Source: Caldilineaceae bacterium
GTDB lineage: Bacteria > Chloroflexota > Anaerolineae > Caldilineales > Caldilineaceae
Length of the DNA: 11,872 bases
Direction of reading: 5' to 3'
Assembly (NCBI GenBank): GCA_012032975.1
Contig: JAAUPU010000018.1
Coordinates: 1-11,872 of the forward strand
Made by a program: the position numbers and the translations under genes. Position 1 is the stretch's first letter, and every line of letters begins with the position of its first letter. The notes beneath the pieces were generated by a model. The model worked only from the letters and a program-made list of their open reading frames with translations, was not told where the DNA came from and ran no database searches. Positions 1 through 7,693 of the stretch are shown here, piece after piece.

Positions 1-1
1 G

Positions 2-688
2 GGGCTGGAAGGCATCTGGCGGCTGTCGGTGATTGGCTGGCTCACATCGGCCGTTCTCTTCTGGCAACTGCACGACGTCGCCGCGCGATCGCCTGCCCAG
101 AAGCACAATTCATTGGCCCACTTGTGGCCCAGCGCTCGGCGAGTCTTTCCGCTGTTGACCTGGATCATGTTGCCAAAAATGCTCATGGTCGTGGCGATCA
201 CGCTCTATCTGCCTATCTTCATGTCCGATGAGCGCGGCGCGGGCTTGTGGATCAGTGCATTGGCGCTGACGATCCTGGAGGGGGCCGGCGTCGTGGGGGC
301 GTTGTTGACAGGAACGCTGAGCGACAAGTATGGCCGCAGCCGTGTGCTGCTCGTGCTGCTGACACTGGCGCCGATCTTCCTGGTACTCTTTCTGTTAGGC
401 CCCGCCTGGTTGACCATTCCCATGTTGATCGCATTGGGGCTTACGGCCATCTCGCCGACGCCGGTGATGATGGCGATTGTCCAGGACCAGTTTCCCGACA
501 ATCGCGCCATGGCCAACGGAACCTTTATGTTTCTCAATTTTCTGGTGCGTGCGGCCGCGATCTGGGGTGTCGGACTGCTCGCGGATGCACTTGGGCTGAC
601 CAATGCATTTTTGCTCAGCGCAGTGGTCGCGTTCTTGAGCATCCCTGCGGTGTTCCGATTGCCCGACCGGGTTGATCCCGGCAGCTGA
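2..688 (+). CDS. MFS transporter, C-terminal part (5' end outside window)
   Basis: This is the last 228 residues of a major facilitator superfamily secondary transporter in the cytoplasmic membrane. The frame is open from base 2, so the start lies upstream; the GTG at 29 is internal. About six to seven hydrophobic helices are visible. The loop GTLSDKYGRSR (after about residue 99 of the fragment) matches the MFS motif A repeat G-x-L-x-D-x-x-G-R at the start of the C-terminal half, so the fragment covers roughly the second six-helix bundle. The last helix ends in a short basic tail, and the stop is TGA at 686-688. The substrate cannot be read from the sequence; the general look is that of drug or metabolite efflux members. 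It is followed by a 71 bp gap and the rhodanese gene on the same strand. Confidence 0.85.
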   Translation, partial: GLEGIWRLSVIGWLTSAVLFWQLHDVAARSPAQKHNSLAHLWPSARRVFPLLTWIMLPKMLMVVAITLYLPIFMSDERGAGLWISALALTILEGAGVVGALLTGTLSDKYGRSRVLLVLLTLAPIFLVLFLLGPAWLTIPMLIALGLTAISPTPVMMAIVQDQFPDNRAMANGTFMFLNFLVRAAAIWGVGLLADALGLTNAFLLSAVVAFLSIPAVFRLPDRVDPGS

Positions 689-748
689 CTCTGCTCCAGA
701 GCGGGCTTCAGACGCAGCGCCCAACACATAGATTATCTCATATTCAAC

Positions 749-754
749 AGGAGG
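749..754 (+). promoter_or_regulatory. Shine-Dalgarno site of the sulfurtransferase gene
   Basis: A perfect AGGAGG lies 5 bases before ATG 760. It fixes that start for the rhodanese-type gene. Confidence 0.8.
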
Positions 755-759
755 ATTGG

Positions 760-1627
760 ATGCCCTACACTACCTTGATTTCACCCAACGAAGTGGCCGA
801 ACATCTCGAAGATCCAGACTGGGCCATCGTCGATTGCCGATTTTCACTGACCGAGCCAGAGCTTGGGCGGCGGCAGTACCGAGAGTCGCACATCCCCGGC
901 GCCATCTATGCGCACTTGGACGAGGATCTTTCAGGGCCGATTGTGCCGGGGCAAACGGGGCGACATCCGTTGCCCGCGGTGGATGGCCTGGTTGCAAAAC
1001 TCTCGCGGTGGGGGGATCGATGGTCGGGTGCAGGTTGTCGCGTATGACGATATGAGCGGTGTGATCGCCAGCCGGCTCTGGTGGATGTTGCGCTGGCTGG
1101 GTCACGAACATGTGGCAGTGCTCGATGGTGACTGGCGGCTGTGGCAGGCGCTTGACCTGCCCGTGGCTGTCGGCGACGATGACCAAGGAACGCGCATGGC
1201 TCGTCAATTCGTCGCACAGCAGCGTTCACATCTGCAGGTGAGCGGGGAGGAGATCGTGACGAGTTTGGAGAATGGCAACAGGTTGCTCATCGATGCGCGC
1301 AGCGCCGACCGCTTTCGAGGTGAGAACGAAACGTTGGATGCCAAAGCAGGCCATATTCCCGGCGCAATCTGCGCGCCCTACGCACAGAATCTCGACTGGA
1401 CCGGTCGCTTTCTCTCGCAGCCAGAGTTGCGCACGAGATACTGGGCGCTGTTGGGCGATACGCCCGCGTCCGACGCCATCTTCTATTGCGGTTCCGGCGT
1501 GAGCGCAGCCCACAACCTGTTGGCCATGCTTCATGCCGGGTTGGGTGATGGCCGGCTCTATGTCGGTTCGTGGAGCGAGTGGATCACCGACCCCAGCCGA
1601 CCAATTGCCACCGGCGCTGATAGCTAA
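760..1627 (+). CDS. Two-domain rhodanese sulfurtransferase (frameshifted)
   Basis: Likely thiosulfate or 3-mercaptopyruvate sulfurtransferase, which moves sulfane sulfur to cyanide or another thiol acceptor in the cytoplasm. The start ATG 760 has a perfect AGGAGG. The N-terminal, non-catalytic rhodanese domain (about residues 1-140) has DCRF and HIPGAIYAHLDEDLSG. The C-terminal domain (about 160-285) has IDARSADRFRGE, GHIPGAI and the active-site loop CGSGVSA with Cys near residue 243. The reading frame breaks in the G6 run at 1010-1015: LVAKLSRWG is read in one frame and IDGRVQVVAYDD in the next. Removing one G gives 288 residues, the normal length for two-domain rhodaneses. The loop CGSGV(S/T)A is closer to thiosulfate/mercaptopyruvate sulfurtransferases of the SseA/RhdA group than to single-domain rhodaneses; the exact substrate is not decided. 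The break is most likely a sequencing error. Confidence 0.88.
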
Positions 1628-1647
1628 GGCCATTGCCAAGGAAGTGC

Positions 1648-1733
1648 GATCCACCGAGTCACACGAAGTTTCGCGAAGAAACAGCTTGTGTCTCGGTGTT
1701 CCCTGGCGTGTTCCCTAGTGCCCTTTGTGGATC
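1648..1733. repeat. 86 bp imperfect palindromic intergenic element
   Basis: Ends are a 7 bp inverted repeat, GATCCAC (1648-1654) and GTGGATC (1727-1733). Inside, CCGAG-ACAC-AAG (1654-1668, with bulges TC and G) can pair with CTT-GTGT-CTCGG (1685-1696), leaving a loop that holds the palindrome TTCGCGAA (1670-1677). On the right arm the 9-mer GTGTTCCCT occurs twice, 12 bp apart (1696-1704 and 1708-1716). It fills nearly all of the gap between the sulfurtransferase and DUF423 genes. The wording (CCACxxAG, CACxxAG, GTGTCTCGGTG) resembles the CAC/GTG-rich interspersed repeats I remember from many environmental genomes. That resemblance is from memory, not a search. Confidence 0.55.
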
Positions 1734-1784
1734 ACTATCTTTTCGATTCGCCTAAGCCGCCCAACCCGCAGAAAGACGACCAAG

Positions 1785-2156
1785 ATGGAAAAGACCTTCT
1801 TCATTCTCGCAAGTCTGCTTGGTGCGCTGGCTGTGGCGCTGGGTGCATTTGGCGCCCACGCCCTGGAAAGCCGCCTGACCGTGGAGTCGATGCAGACCTT
1901 CCAGACCGCGGTGCGCTACCATTTCTACCACGTGTTGGCCCTGTTTGTGACGGTCTTTGCGATTGGGCGATGGCCCGAATCTAACCTTTCGACTGCCGCG
2001 GGCTGGCTCTTTGTGGCGGGTATTCTGCTCTTCGCCGGCAGCCTCTATCTGCTGACCCTGACCGGTGTTCGCTGGCTGGGGGCGATCACGCCGTTGGGTG
2101 GCGTTGCATTCATTGCCGGATGGCTCTGCCTGGCCTGGGTGGCGTGGAAGGGCTAA
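1785..2156 (+). CDS. DUF423 family membrane protein
   Basis: A 123-residue integral membrane protein of the DUF423 (YgdD-like) family, whose function is unknown. Start ATG 1785 is chosen because the family begins with a short Met-basic stretch and goes straight into the first helix; the TTG at 1725 would add an atypical soluble leader and lies inside the repeat element. Four helices are visible, about residues 4-24, 45-65, 72-92 and 99-121. The family signature GAFGAHAL (residues 20-27) follows helix 1, and [11 protein letters not shown] comes just before and into helix 2. The end, a Trp-rich helix with WVAWKG, is typical. The length matches family members of 120-130 residues. It lies 38 bp before the SDR gene on the same strand, so the two may be co-transcribed; nothing indicates a shared function. 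Confidence 0.88.
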   Translation: MEKTFFILASLLGALAVALGAFGAHALESRLTVESMQTFQTAVRYHFYHVLALFVTVFAIGRWPESNLSTAAGWLFVAGILLFAGSLYLLTLTGVRWLGAITPLGGVAFIAGWLCLAWVAWKG

Positions 2157-2194
2157 CCATACCGATGGAACGACGAGAGATTGGAGATCAAACC

Positions 2195-2936
2195 ATGCAC
2201 AGTCTGACGGGCAAAGTCGCCCTTGTTACCGGCGCCAGTCGAGGGATCGGCGCGGCGGTTGCGCTGGAATTTGCGCGCGCTGGCGCGGACATCGCGCTGA
2301 CGGCGCGTAGCGTCGATGCCCTGGCCAAATTGGCCGCCGAGATCGAATCCATCGGCCAGCGCGCCCTGTCCATTCCTGCCGACCTGAACAGCGATACCGA
2401 CATCCAGCGCATCGCGGATGAGACGGCTGACCATTTTGGCCAGATCGACATCCTGGTCAACAACGCCGCGATCATCCATCCGCCGCTCAACCTGGTCGAC
2501 TTTGATGCCGATCTTTGGCGGCGTGTCATCGATGTCAACCTGACTGCGGCCGCCTTGCTCACCAAGGCCGTGCTTCCGACCATGATCGCCCCGGAAGTCT
2601 GGCAAGATCATCAATATCTCCAGCATTGGCGGGCGCAAGGGTGGTCGAGGACGAAGCGCCTATCGGGTCACCAAGGCGGCGTTGATCAGCCTGACCGAAA
2701 GTGTGGCCGCGGAGGTGAAGTCGCACGGCATCGACGTCAACTGCATCTGTCCTGGCGGCGTCGATACGGAGGGCTTCCGGGAGGCCTTTGGCAGCCGCGG
2801 TCGCGAGGAGAACCCGCGTCTCATGCGGTCGGAAGAGATCGCACAGTTGGCGCTCTTTCTGGCTTCGGATGCAAGTTCGGCCATCACGGGCGCAGCCATC
2901 GATGCTTTTGGCGGCACCAATCCGCTCTTCAACTGA
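2195..2936 (+). CDS. SDR family NAD(P)-dependent oxidoreductase (frameshifted)
   Basis: Classical short-chain dehydrogenase/reductase of the FabG-like type, a soluble NAD(P)(H)-dependent oxidoreductase. Start ATG 2195 has GGAG 8 bases upstream and gives the usual N-terminus, LTGKVALVTGASRGIG with the nucleotide-binding TGASRGIG at residues 12-19. NNAA (89-92) and Asn115 follow. The frame breaks in the C4 run at 2589-2592. Dropping one C restores IINISSIGG and SAYRVTK with catalytic Ser143, Tyr156 and Lys160, spaced as in the family, then CPGGVDTEGF and a C-terminus ending at TGA 2934-2936. The corrected length is 246 residues, typical. Substrate is unknown; SDRs next to HpcH-type aldolases often act on sugar acids or hydroxy acids. 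An in-frame ATG at 2165 is a less likely start. The break is probably a sequencing error. Confidence 0.88.
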
Positions 2937-3001
2937 GCCAGCTTGGTCCACATTCGGTCGCCTTTCCAGCGAATACCCATCCGACAGAGGAGACTACTCC
3001 G

Positions 3002-3737
3002 ATGACAGAACTATCACTCAAGGCGCGCATTCGGCGGGGCGATGTGATCGTCGCTCTTCGTGTGCCTATTTTGACGAGTCGCAGCCAGTTGGAAGATGCA
3101 CTGGCCAGAGGCGTCTATGACCTGATCTATCTGGATGGCCAGCACAGCGCGTTCAGCGAGGAGCAGCTTGTTTCGTTCTGCGCGACTGCCGAGGCGCTTG
3201 GGTTGCCGGTTCAGTTTCGCATCCCGCACACGCGGCAGGCCTATTTGATTGGCCGATTTCTAGACCTGGGTCTGTCGGCTATCCTCGTGCCTGAAGTAGC
3301 GGAGGAAGAGACCGTGGACGAGGCAGTCGCCTTCGCCTACTATCCGCAGGTCGGTCGCCGCAGTTGGGGTGGTTCGGCCCGTTTTGGCGCCGGCGCGGGA
3401 AGCCCAACCAGGGATCGTTTGACCTATGCCGCGTGGTGGAACAATCATGTGGTTCTCTCGATCCAGCTTGAATCTGTGCGGGCAATCAGCAATGCACGTA
3501 CACTGGCCAAGCCGGGTGTGGATTACGTGGCCTTTGGGCCTAGTGATCTTCAGTTCGATCTGGAGCGCCATCCAGAGTTCCCCGCTCCAGACTCCAGACG
3601 ACTGCATGAGAAATGTAGCCAAACAGTTGGCCGGTACAGAGATTCGACTGGGCATGGCGGTGATGACAGAGCCTGAAGAACGGGACAAATATCTGGAGAT
3701 GGGGATCACACTCTTTCAGGAAGCGCCGCGCATCTGA
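3002..3737 (+). CDS. HpcH/HpaI family aldolase (frameshifted)
   Basis: Likely a metal-dependent class II pyruvate aldolase that cleaves or forms 2-keto-3-deoxy sugar acids or 4-hydroxy-2-keto acids. Start ATG 3002 has GAGGAG at 2987-2992. Family marks in order: YDLIYLDGQH with the catalytic-type His48, FRIPH with Arg73, ILVPEV (94-99), YYPQVGRRSWGG for the PxxGxR segment, and the metal ligands Glu157 (QLES) and Asp182 (FGPSDL). The frame breaks in the C4 run at 3580-3583. One C fewer gives EFPLQTPDDCMRNVAKQ and the normal end at TGA 3735-3737, total 244 residues, slightly short for the family (about 250-265). Without the correction the end would be a meaningless basic tail. It lies 65 bp after the SDR gene on the same strand. 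The true substrate is not decidable from sequence; citrate lyase beta-like relatives are less likely. Confidence 0.85.
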
Positions 3738-3760
3738 TCGCGGCTGCACCGAACTCAGAG

Positions 3761-3799
3761 CGTTCTGTATCGGTCCGATTTCGTTCTGTCTTCATGAAG
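3761..3799. promoter_or_regulatory. Palindrome flanked by direct repeats, possible operator
   Basis: CGTTCTGT occurs at 3761-3768 and again at 3782-3789, exactly 21 bp apart. Between them is the perfect palindrome ATCGG-T-CCGAT (3769-3779). Immediately after, CTTCATGAAG (3790-3799) is another 10 bp palindrome. The layout suggests a protein-binding site in the gap after the aldolase. It lacks the T-run and loop size of a terminator. Confidence 0.3.
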
Positions 3800-3927
3800 G
3801 ATGACGTGGCGCAAATCGCCCAGAATTGACGAAATTTCCAAGTCTCAGTTCGGACAATTCCTGGTCATATCTGAGCATTTATCTCGATCCTTGTATTGAA
3901 CCGTGTTTGGGTGCATGGAGAAGTCAG

Positions 3928-4280
3928 GTGGATTCTTTCAGCAGCGGTCTATGGGTCGGTATGGCGATTGGCGTCTGGTTGAGCGTCGCAGTGTTGTATC
4001 TCACGCGGCACGGTGTCAGGATGGGTCTAGCAGACTCCTTTCGCCGAGCTTCGACCTATGTCCGAGCGCCGGTTCGTCAACCCTCTCCAGGTGGCAGCTA
4101 TTCCCCGAAATTGACCTCAGAGCGCGCCCAAGATTCCTATCGGACTCTGGTCATCATAGCCAGGGCGACCACGCCCTGGCTCAACGACTCATCGAACATG
4201 AGCGCGCCCGCGCTCCTCGCGCCAACGAAGAGGAATGGATACAGAATGCCGTGGATCAGTGGCGGCGCGACAATCGGTAG
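3928..4280 (+). CDS. Hypothetical single-helix membrane protein (frameshifted, doubtful)
   Basis: I do not recognise this one. GTG 3928 has GGAG 7 bases upstream and opens a frame with one clear membrane helix, SGLWVGMAIGVWLSVAVLYL (residues 6-25), followed by basic TRHGVRMG. A different frame ends at TAG 4278-4280 with a convincing charged soluble tail, HALAQRLIEHERARAP then NEEEWIQNAVDQWRRDNR. Joining them needs one missing base, probably at about 4040-4165, and would give about 117 residues: a short N-terminal anchor plus a charged cytoplasmic tail. The uncorrected frame runs on to 4341 with low-complexity sequence. The exact break point is not clear, and a decayed gene or chance ORFs are real alternatives. 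It lies between the aldolase and the GNAT gene, same strand. Confidence 0.35.
4158..4181. other. Perfect 9 bp inverted repeat (strong hairpin)
   Basis: AGCCAGGGC (4158-4166), a 6-base loop, then GCCCTGGCT (4173-4181). The stem is GC-rich and perfect. No T-run follows on either strand, so it is not a standard rho-independent terminator. It lies within the doubtful small membrane gene, near the place where the two frames must join. Confidence 0.45.
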
Positions 4281-4337
4281 CGTTGACCCACGCCGTGCTC
4301 TCATTTCCGTCCTCGCGGGCCGCAACGCCAAGCACCT

Positions 4338-5476
4338 GTGACCCTCGACCCAGCCCGACCCTCTGAATATCAATTTGGCCTCGCGAAGCCCAAGGACGAC
4401 GAGGCGATTCGCCGCCTGTTGGCGACCAGCCCTGTCCCTGGCAACTTGACGCTGACCTATCAACGCGAGCCAAACTACTTTCTTGGTTGCGACGTGATGG
4501 GCGATTGCCAGACGATTGTAGCGCGCCATTTGGCCAGCGATCAGATCGTCGCTGTGGCCAATCGAGCGATTCGCCCCATGTTTGTCAATGGCGAGGAGGA
4601 GGCGGTCGGCTATATCGGACAATTGCGGGTTGCGGCCGCCCACCGCGGGCGCTGGATCCTGTCGGAGGGCTTTCGGTTTTTCATGATCTGCACGGGGATG
4701 GACGGGTCAAGGGCTACATTACGACCATTGTTGACGGCAACCGGGAGGCAGAGGGCGTCCTCGTCACGAAAGCGCGGCGACATTTTCCCGCCTACCGAGC
4801 GATTGGCACGTTGCACACGCTGGCCCTCGTGCTGCACAAACGACATCTGCCGAAGTGGCCAGGCCCTCGTAACCGCATCGACATCGTGGGAGGATCTCAG
4901 GTTGGGATCGACGCCATCGTCGGCTTCTTGCGCTGTGCAGGGGCCAAGAAGCAGTTCGCGCCGAGCTATTCGGCCGCAGACTTCAGCGTCAACCCTGCAC
5001 GCGTGGCTTCGACCTGAATGATTTCTGGGTGCTCGTGCGGCGAGATGAGATCGCCGGCGTATTGGGGCTGTGGTCGCAAGCGGGGTATAAGCAGACGGTG
5101 GTCCACGACTATGGCCCCACGCTGGCCCATCTGCGCCCACTTTACAACTTGGGCCTGCGACTGTGGGGAGCGCAACCCTTGCCCGCGCGCGGCGAGGAGA
5201 TCCGTTCGATCTACGCCAGCTTTGTTGCGATCGCAGACGACGATCCCACGATGCTTCGGCTGCTGTTGGAGCGAGCGGCTGCCGCTGCAACGAGTCCGCG
5301 GCTATGCCTACCTCACCATTGGACTGACGGGCAACGACCCGTTGCTGGCAGCCGCACGCAGCTTCGTCCACATTCCCTACACCAGCACGATCTACACCGT
5401 TTGCTGGGCCGGCGAAGAGAGCTTCCATGAACGCCTGGACGGGCGACCAATTTACCTGGAACTTGCGACGTTGTAG
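4338..5476 (+). CDS. GNAT-like N-acetyltransferase, about 379 aa (three frameshifts)
   Basis: Likely an acyl-CoA-dependent acetyltransferase of the longer GNAT-type proteins; acceptor unknown. The N-terminal part is AKPKDDEAIRRLL, then YQREPNYF, then VNGEEEAVGYIGQLRVAAAHRGRWILSEGFRF, which has the strand-then-RGR look of the acetyl-CoA site. Three frame changes are needed. One T is missing in the T5 run at 4677-4681, joining GFRFF to HDLHGDGRVKGYI. One C is missing in the C3 run at 4993-4995, joining SVNP to CTRGFDLNDFW. One extra base lies at about 5262-5275, joining MLRLLL to ERLPLQRVRGYAYLTIGL. Net length then fits exactly 379 codons plus TAG 5474-5476. GTG 4338 is the only plausible start after the in-frame stop at 4284; it has no good ribosome site. 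Three breaks in one gene make true pseudogene status more thinkable here than for its neighbours. It converges on galT with a 28 bp gap. Confidence 0.65.
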
Positions 5477-5504
5477 GGTCGGGGTCAACTGGGGGTGGGG
5501 ACTG

Positions 5505-6563
5505 TTATCGCTGGGTGTAATGCCGGTCGCTCTGGTTACGCAATCGATCAGCGGCCTGTTCAGCAGTAATGTCGCGCTGGGGATTGGCCAGCAACTCGTA
5601 GCCGACCATGAATTTTTTCACGGTGGCCGAGCGTAGCAAGGGTGGGTAGAAGTGGGCGTGGAGTTGCCAATGGGGGTGGGTCAGCCCGTCGGTCGGCTGG
5701 CCATGCCAGCCCATCGAATAGGGGAAGCTGGTCTCGAAAAGGTTGTCATAGCGGGTAAGCAATCGTTTGAGGATCACTGCCAGGGCGTCCCGTTCGGGGC
5801 CAATCAGATCGGGCAACTCGCGCACGTGCCGCCGTGGGAGCAGCATCGTCTCGAAGGGCCAGACGGCCCAGAAGGGCGTCAACGCCACCCAATGCTCATT
5901 CTCCACGACGATGCGTTCGCCTGCGCCCAGCTCGGCAGAGAGATAGTCCATCAGCAGTGGTGCGCCGGTTCGCTCAAAGTAGGCGCGCTGTTCTCGCTCC
6001 TCCTTGGCTGGCTCCTGGGGAATGGCATGGTTGGACCAGAGTTGGCCGTGAGGGTGTGGGTTGGAACAGCCCATCACCGCGCCCTTGTTCTCGAACAGTT
6101 GGACATAGTTGATGCCAGGCCGGCCGCCCAATTCCTCCACCTGCGTCGCCCAAACATCGACCACGCGGCGAATCTGCGCTGGCTCCATCTGGGGCAATGT
6201 CAGGTCGTGGCGGGGGCTGAAACAGATGACACGACAGAGTCCGGTTTCGGCCTCTGCCTGGAAGAAGTCGCTCTGGCTCACATCACCGACGGGGCCATCG
6301 GGCAACAGAGCGGCGAAGTCATTGTCGAAGACGAATGTGGTCTGGTAGGCTGGGTTGGTTTTGCCGCCAGCCCGCTCGTTGCCAGGGCAGAGATAGCAGC
6401 CAGGGTCATAGGAGGGCAGATGGTAGGCGGGCGGCTTCTCCACCTGACCCTGCCAGGGGCGTTTCGTGCGATGGGGTGAGACAAGCACCCAATCGCCGGT
6501 CAGAAGGTTGCGACGACGGTGGGGGTGTTCCGCAGGGTCGAAGCCTGACTGGGGGGGACTCAT
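5505..6563 (-). CDS. galT: Galactose-1-phosphate uridylyltransferase
   Basis: Leloir pathway enzyme that exchanges UMP between UDP-glucose and galactose 1-phosphate, giving glucose 1-phosphate and UDP-galactose; cytoplasmic. The frame is intact, 352 residues (the E. coli enzyme has about 348). [20 protein letters not shown] and [13 protein letters not shown] form the N-terminus. CYLCPGN gives the zinc cysteines 56 and 59, CFSPRHD gives His119, and [10 protein letters not shown] gives the HPH active site with His172 as the expected uridylylated nucleophile. The C-terminal domain carries [18 protein letters not shown]. Start ATG 6563-6561 fits the family N-terminus. The fourth to sixth bases of the gene begin AGT followed by C7 (G7 on the + strand, 6551-6557), a slippery run that is in frame here. 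It follows the ROK kinase gene, probably with ATGA overlap, so the two are likely translated together. Confidence 0.96.
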   Translation of the reverse strand: MSPPQSGFDPAEHPHRRRNLLTGDWVLVSPHRTKRPWQGQVEKPPAYHLPSYDPGCYLCPGNERAGGKTNPAYQTTFVFDNDFAALLPDGPVGDVSQSDFFQAEAETGLCRVICFSPRHDLTLPQMEPAQIRRVVDVWATQVEELGGRPGINYVQLFENKGAVMGCSNPHPHGQLWSNHAIPQEPAKEEREQRAYFERTGAPLLMDYLSAELGAGERIVVENEHWVALTPFWAVWPFETMLLPRRHVRELPDLIGPERDALAVILKRLLTRYDNLFETSFPYSMGWHGQPTDGLTHPHWQLHAHFYPPLLRSATVKKFMVGYELLANPQRDITAEQAADRLRNQSDRHYTQR

Positions 6564-7539
6564 CCAGTCTTCGCCATCCGGTCAGGTGCTGGATTGCTGT
6601 TGGTCGCAGGAACCCTGATCGCGTGGGCGCGCTGCGTGCCGCTGCTACATTTTGGGCCGCTTGCTCAGCCAACGCGATGGCGCCTAGCACGCCAGCACGG
6701 TTGCCAAGTGTGGGCGGCACAATGAATGCGTCCAGGTCGTCCATCAGTTGGGGCTTCTGAATATAATCGCAAAGGAGAGTGCGTACCTTCTCGCGGATCT
6801 TTGGGAAGAGATGCTGCTGTTCCATCACACCGCCACCCATGATGATTCTCTTGGCGCCAAAATCGTCAACAATGTTGACGATACCCAAAGCCAGGTAGTG
6901 GGCCTCCAACATCCAGGAAGGATGGCCCGGTGGCAGTTGCTCGCCGCGAAAGCCCCAGCGATCTTCAATGGCTGGTCCAGCCGCCAACCCCTCCAGGCAA
7001 TCGCCATGATAGCTGCATGCGCCGGCATAGGGATCCGCATTCCAGTCATGGGGCACCATCATATGGCCCATCTCGGCGTGCATCAATCCATGCAGCAATT
7101 GCCCGTTTACCATACCGCCGCCACCCAGACCGGTCCCGACGGTCAGGTAGACAAAGGTGTCGAGACCCTGGCCGGCGCCCCAACGAAACTCGCCCAGCGC
7201 AGCGCCATTGACATCGGTATCGAAGCCGATGGGCAGATCCAGCGCATTGCGCAATCGTCCTACCACATCGGTGTGCGCCCAGCCTGGTTTGGGGGTTGTG
7301 GTGATGTAGCCGTAGGTGGGTGACGACGGGTCCGGGTCGAGAGGGCCGAAGGCTGCCACGCCCAACCCGGCCAATGGGGTTTGGGCGTGCTGCTCTTTGA
7401 AGAACGCGAGCGCTTGCGCCAGTGATTCTTCGGGGCTGCTTGTCGCAAAACGCGTCACCGCACGAAGGTCATCTGGCCCGCTGCCGACCGCACAGACGAA
7501 CTTCGTGCCGCCCGCTTCGATTCCACCGTAAAGTTGCAT
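6560..7539 (-). CDS. ROK family sugar kinase, fructokinase-like (C-terminal frameshift)
   Basis: ATP-dependent hexose kinase of the ROK family, closest in look to bacterial fructokinases (ScrK/GmuE/YdhR type). Start ATG 7539-7537 gives the family N-terminus [11 protein letters not shown] (ATP phosphate loop, residues 4-14). The catalytic Asp is Asp109 in [23 protein letters not shown] (133-146) is the second phosphate motif. The zinc site is His159 plus CSYHGDC with Cys175, His178 and Cys181, followed by [15 protein letters not shown], typical of the fructokinase subgroup. The core ends at about residue 297. As read, the frame then runs 80 residues further to 6406 and overlaps galT by over 150 bp. 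One missing base in the 4-base run at 6650-6653 would instead end it at 6560 (326 residues), with TGA overlapping the galT ATG; codon third positions fit this better. Galactose or other hexoses as substrate are possible given galT. Confidence 0.9.
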
Positions 7540-7612
7540 TCTCACCCCGTCTCCGAAAGTGGGAGGACGACCGAATGTGACCTCGGGTCGCTCCGCGATC
7601 CGAAGGCATATC

Positions 7613-7641
7613 AAAAAAAAGTGGCCTATCGCATAGGCCAG
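7613..7641 (-). terminator. Rho-independent terminator after the small membrane protein gene
   Basis: Read on the - strand: TGGCCTAT, loop GCG, ATAGGCCA (an 8 bp perfect stem, 7640-7622), one C, then T8 (7620-7613). It lies about 53 bp beyond the stop of the 63-residue gene and 74 bp before the ROK start. It should insulate the ROK-galT unit from upstream transcription, so that unit needs its own promoter within 7540-7613 or some read-through. Confidence 0.9.
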
Positions 7642-7693
7642 TCTTCGCTGCAGAAATCCAACAGGTTGTAGGGTACTCGAAAACTGGGGATCG

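Noticed and set aside
205..729. 174-codon open frame on the - strand opposite the MFS gene
   Set aside because: Ser/Thr/Ala/Pro-rich shadow of a transmembrane gene; no motif.
1725..1784. TTG 1725 as start of the DUF423 protein
   Set aside because: It would lie inside the repeat element and add a soluble leader absent from the family; ATG 1785 fits better.
2153..2638. 161-codon open frame on the - strand opposite the SDR gene
   Set aside because: Mirror of the conserved SDR coding region; no independent signal.
3738..4337. A defence, toxin-antitoxin or phage island between aldolase and GNAT genes
   Set aside because: No integrase, toxin fold, antitoxin pair or attachment-site repeat was seen; only the doubtful membrane ORF and short palindromes.
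4610..5488. 292-codon open frame on the - strand opposite the GNAT gene
   Set aside because: Composition is low-complexity, rich in Arg/Ala/Pro, with no domain. The + strand carries recognisable sequence across all three frame pieces.
5477..5504. Shared terminator between the convergent GNAT and galT genes
   Set aside because: The 28 bp gap is G-rich without an inverted repeat or T-run.
5652..6479. 275-codon open frame on the + strand opposite galT
   Set aside because: It is the antisense shadow of galT, which has all active-site motifs. High GC keeps the opposite frame open.
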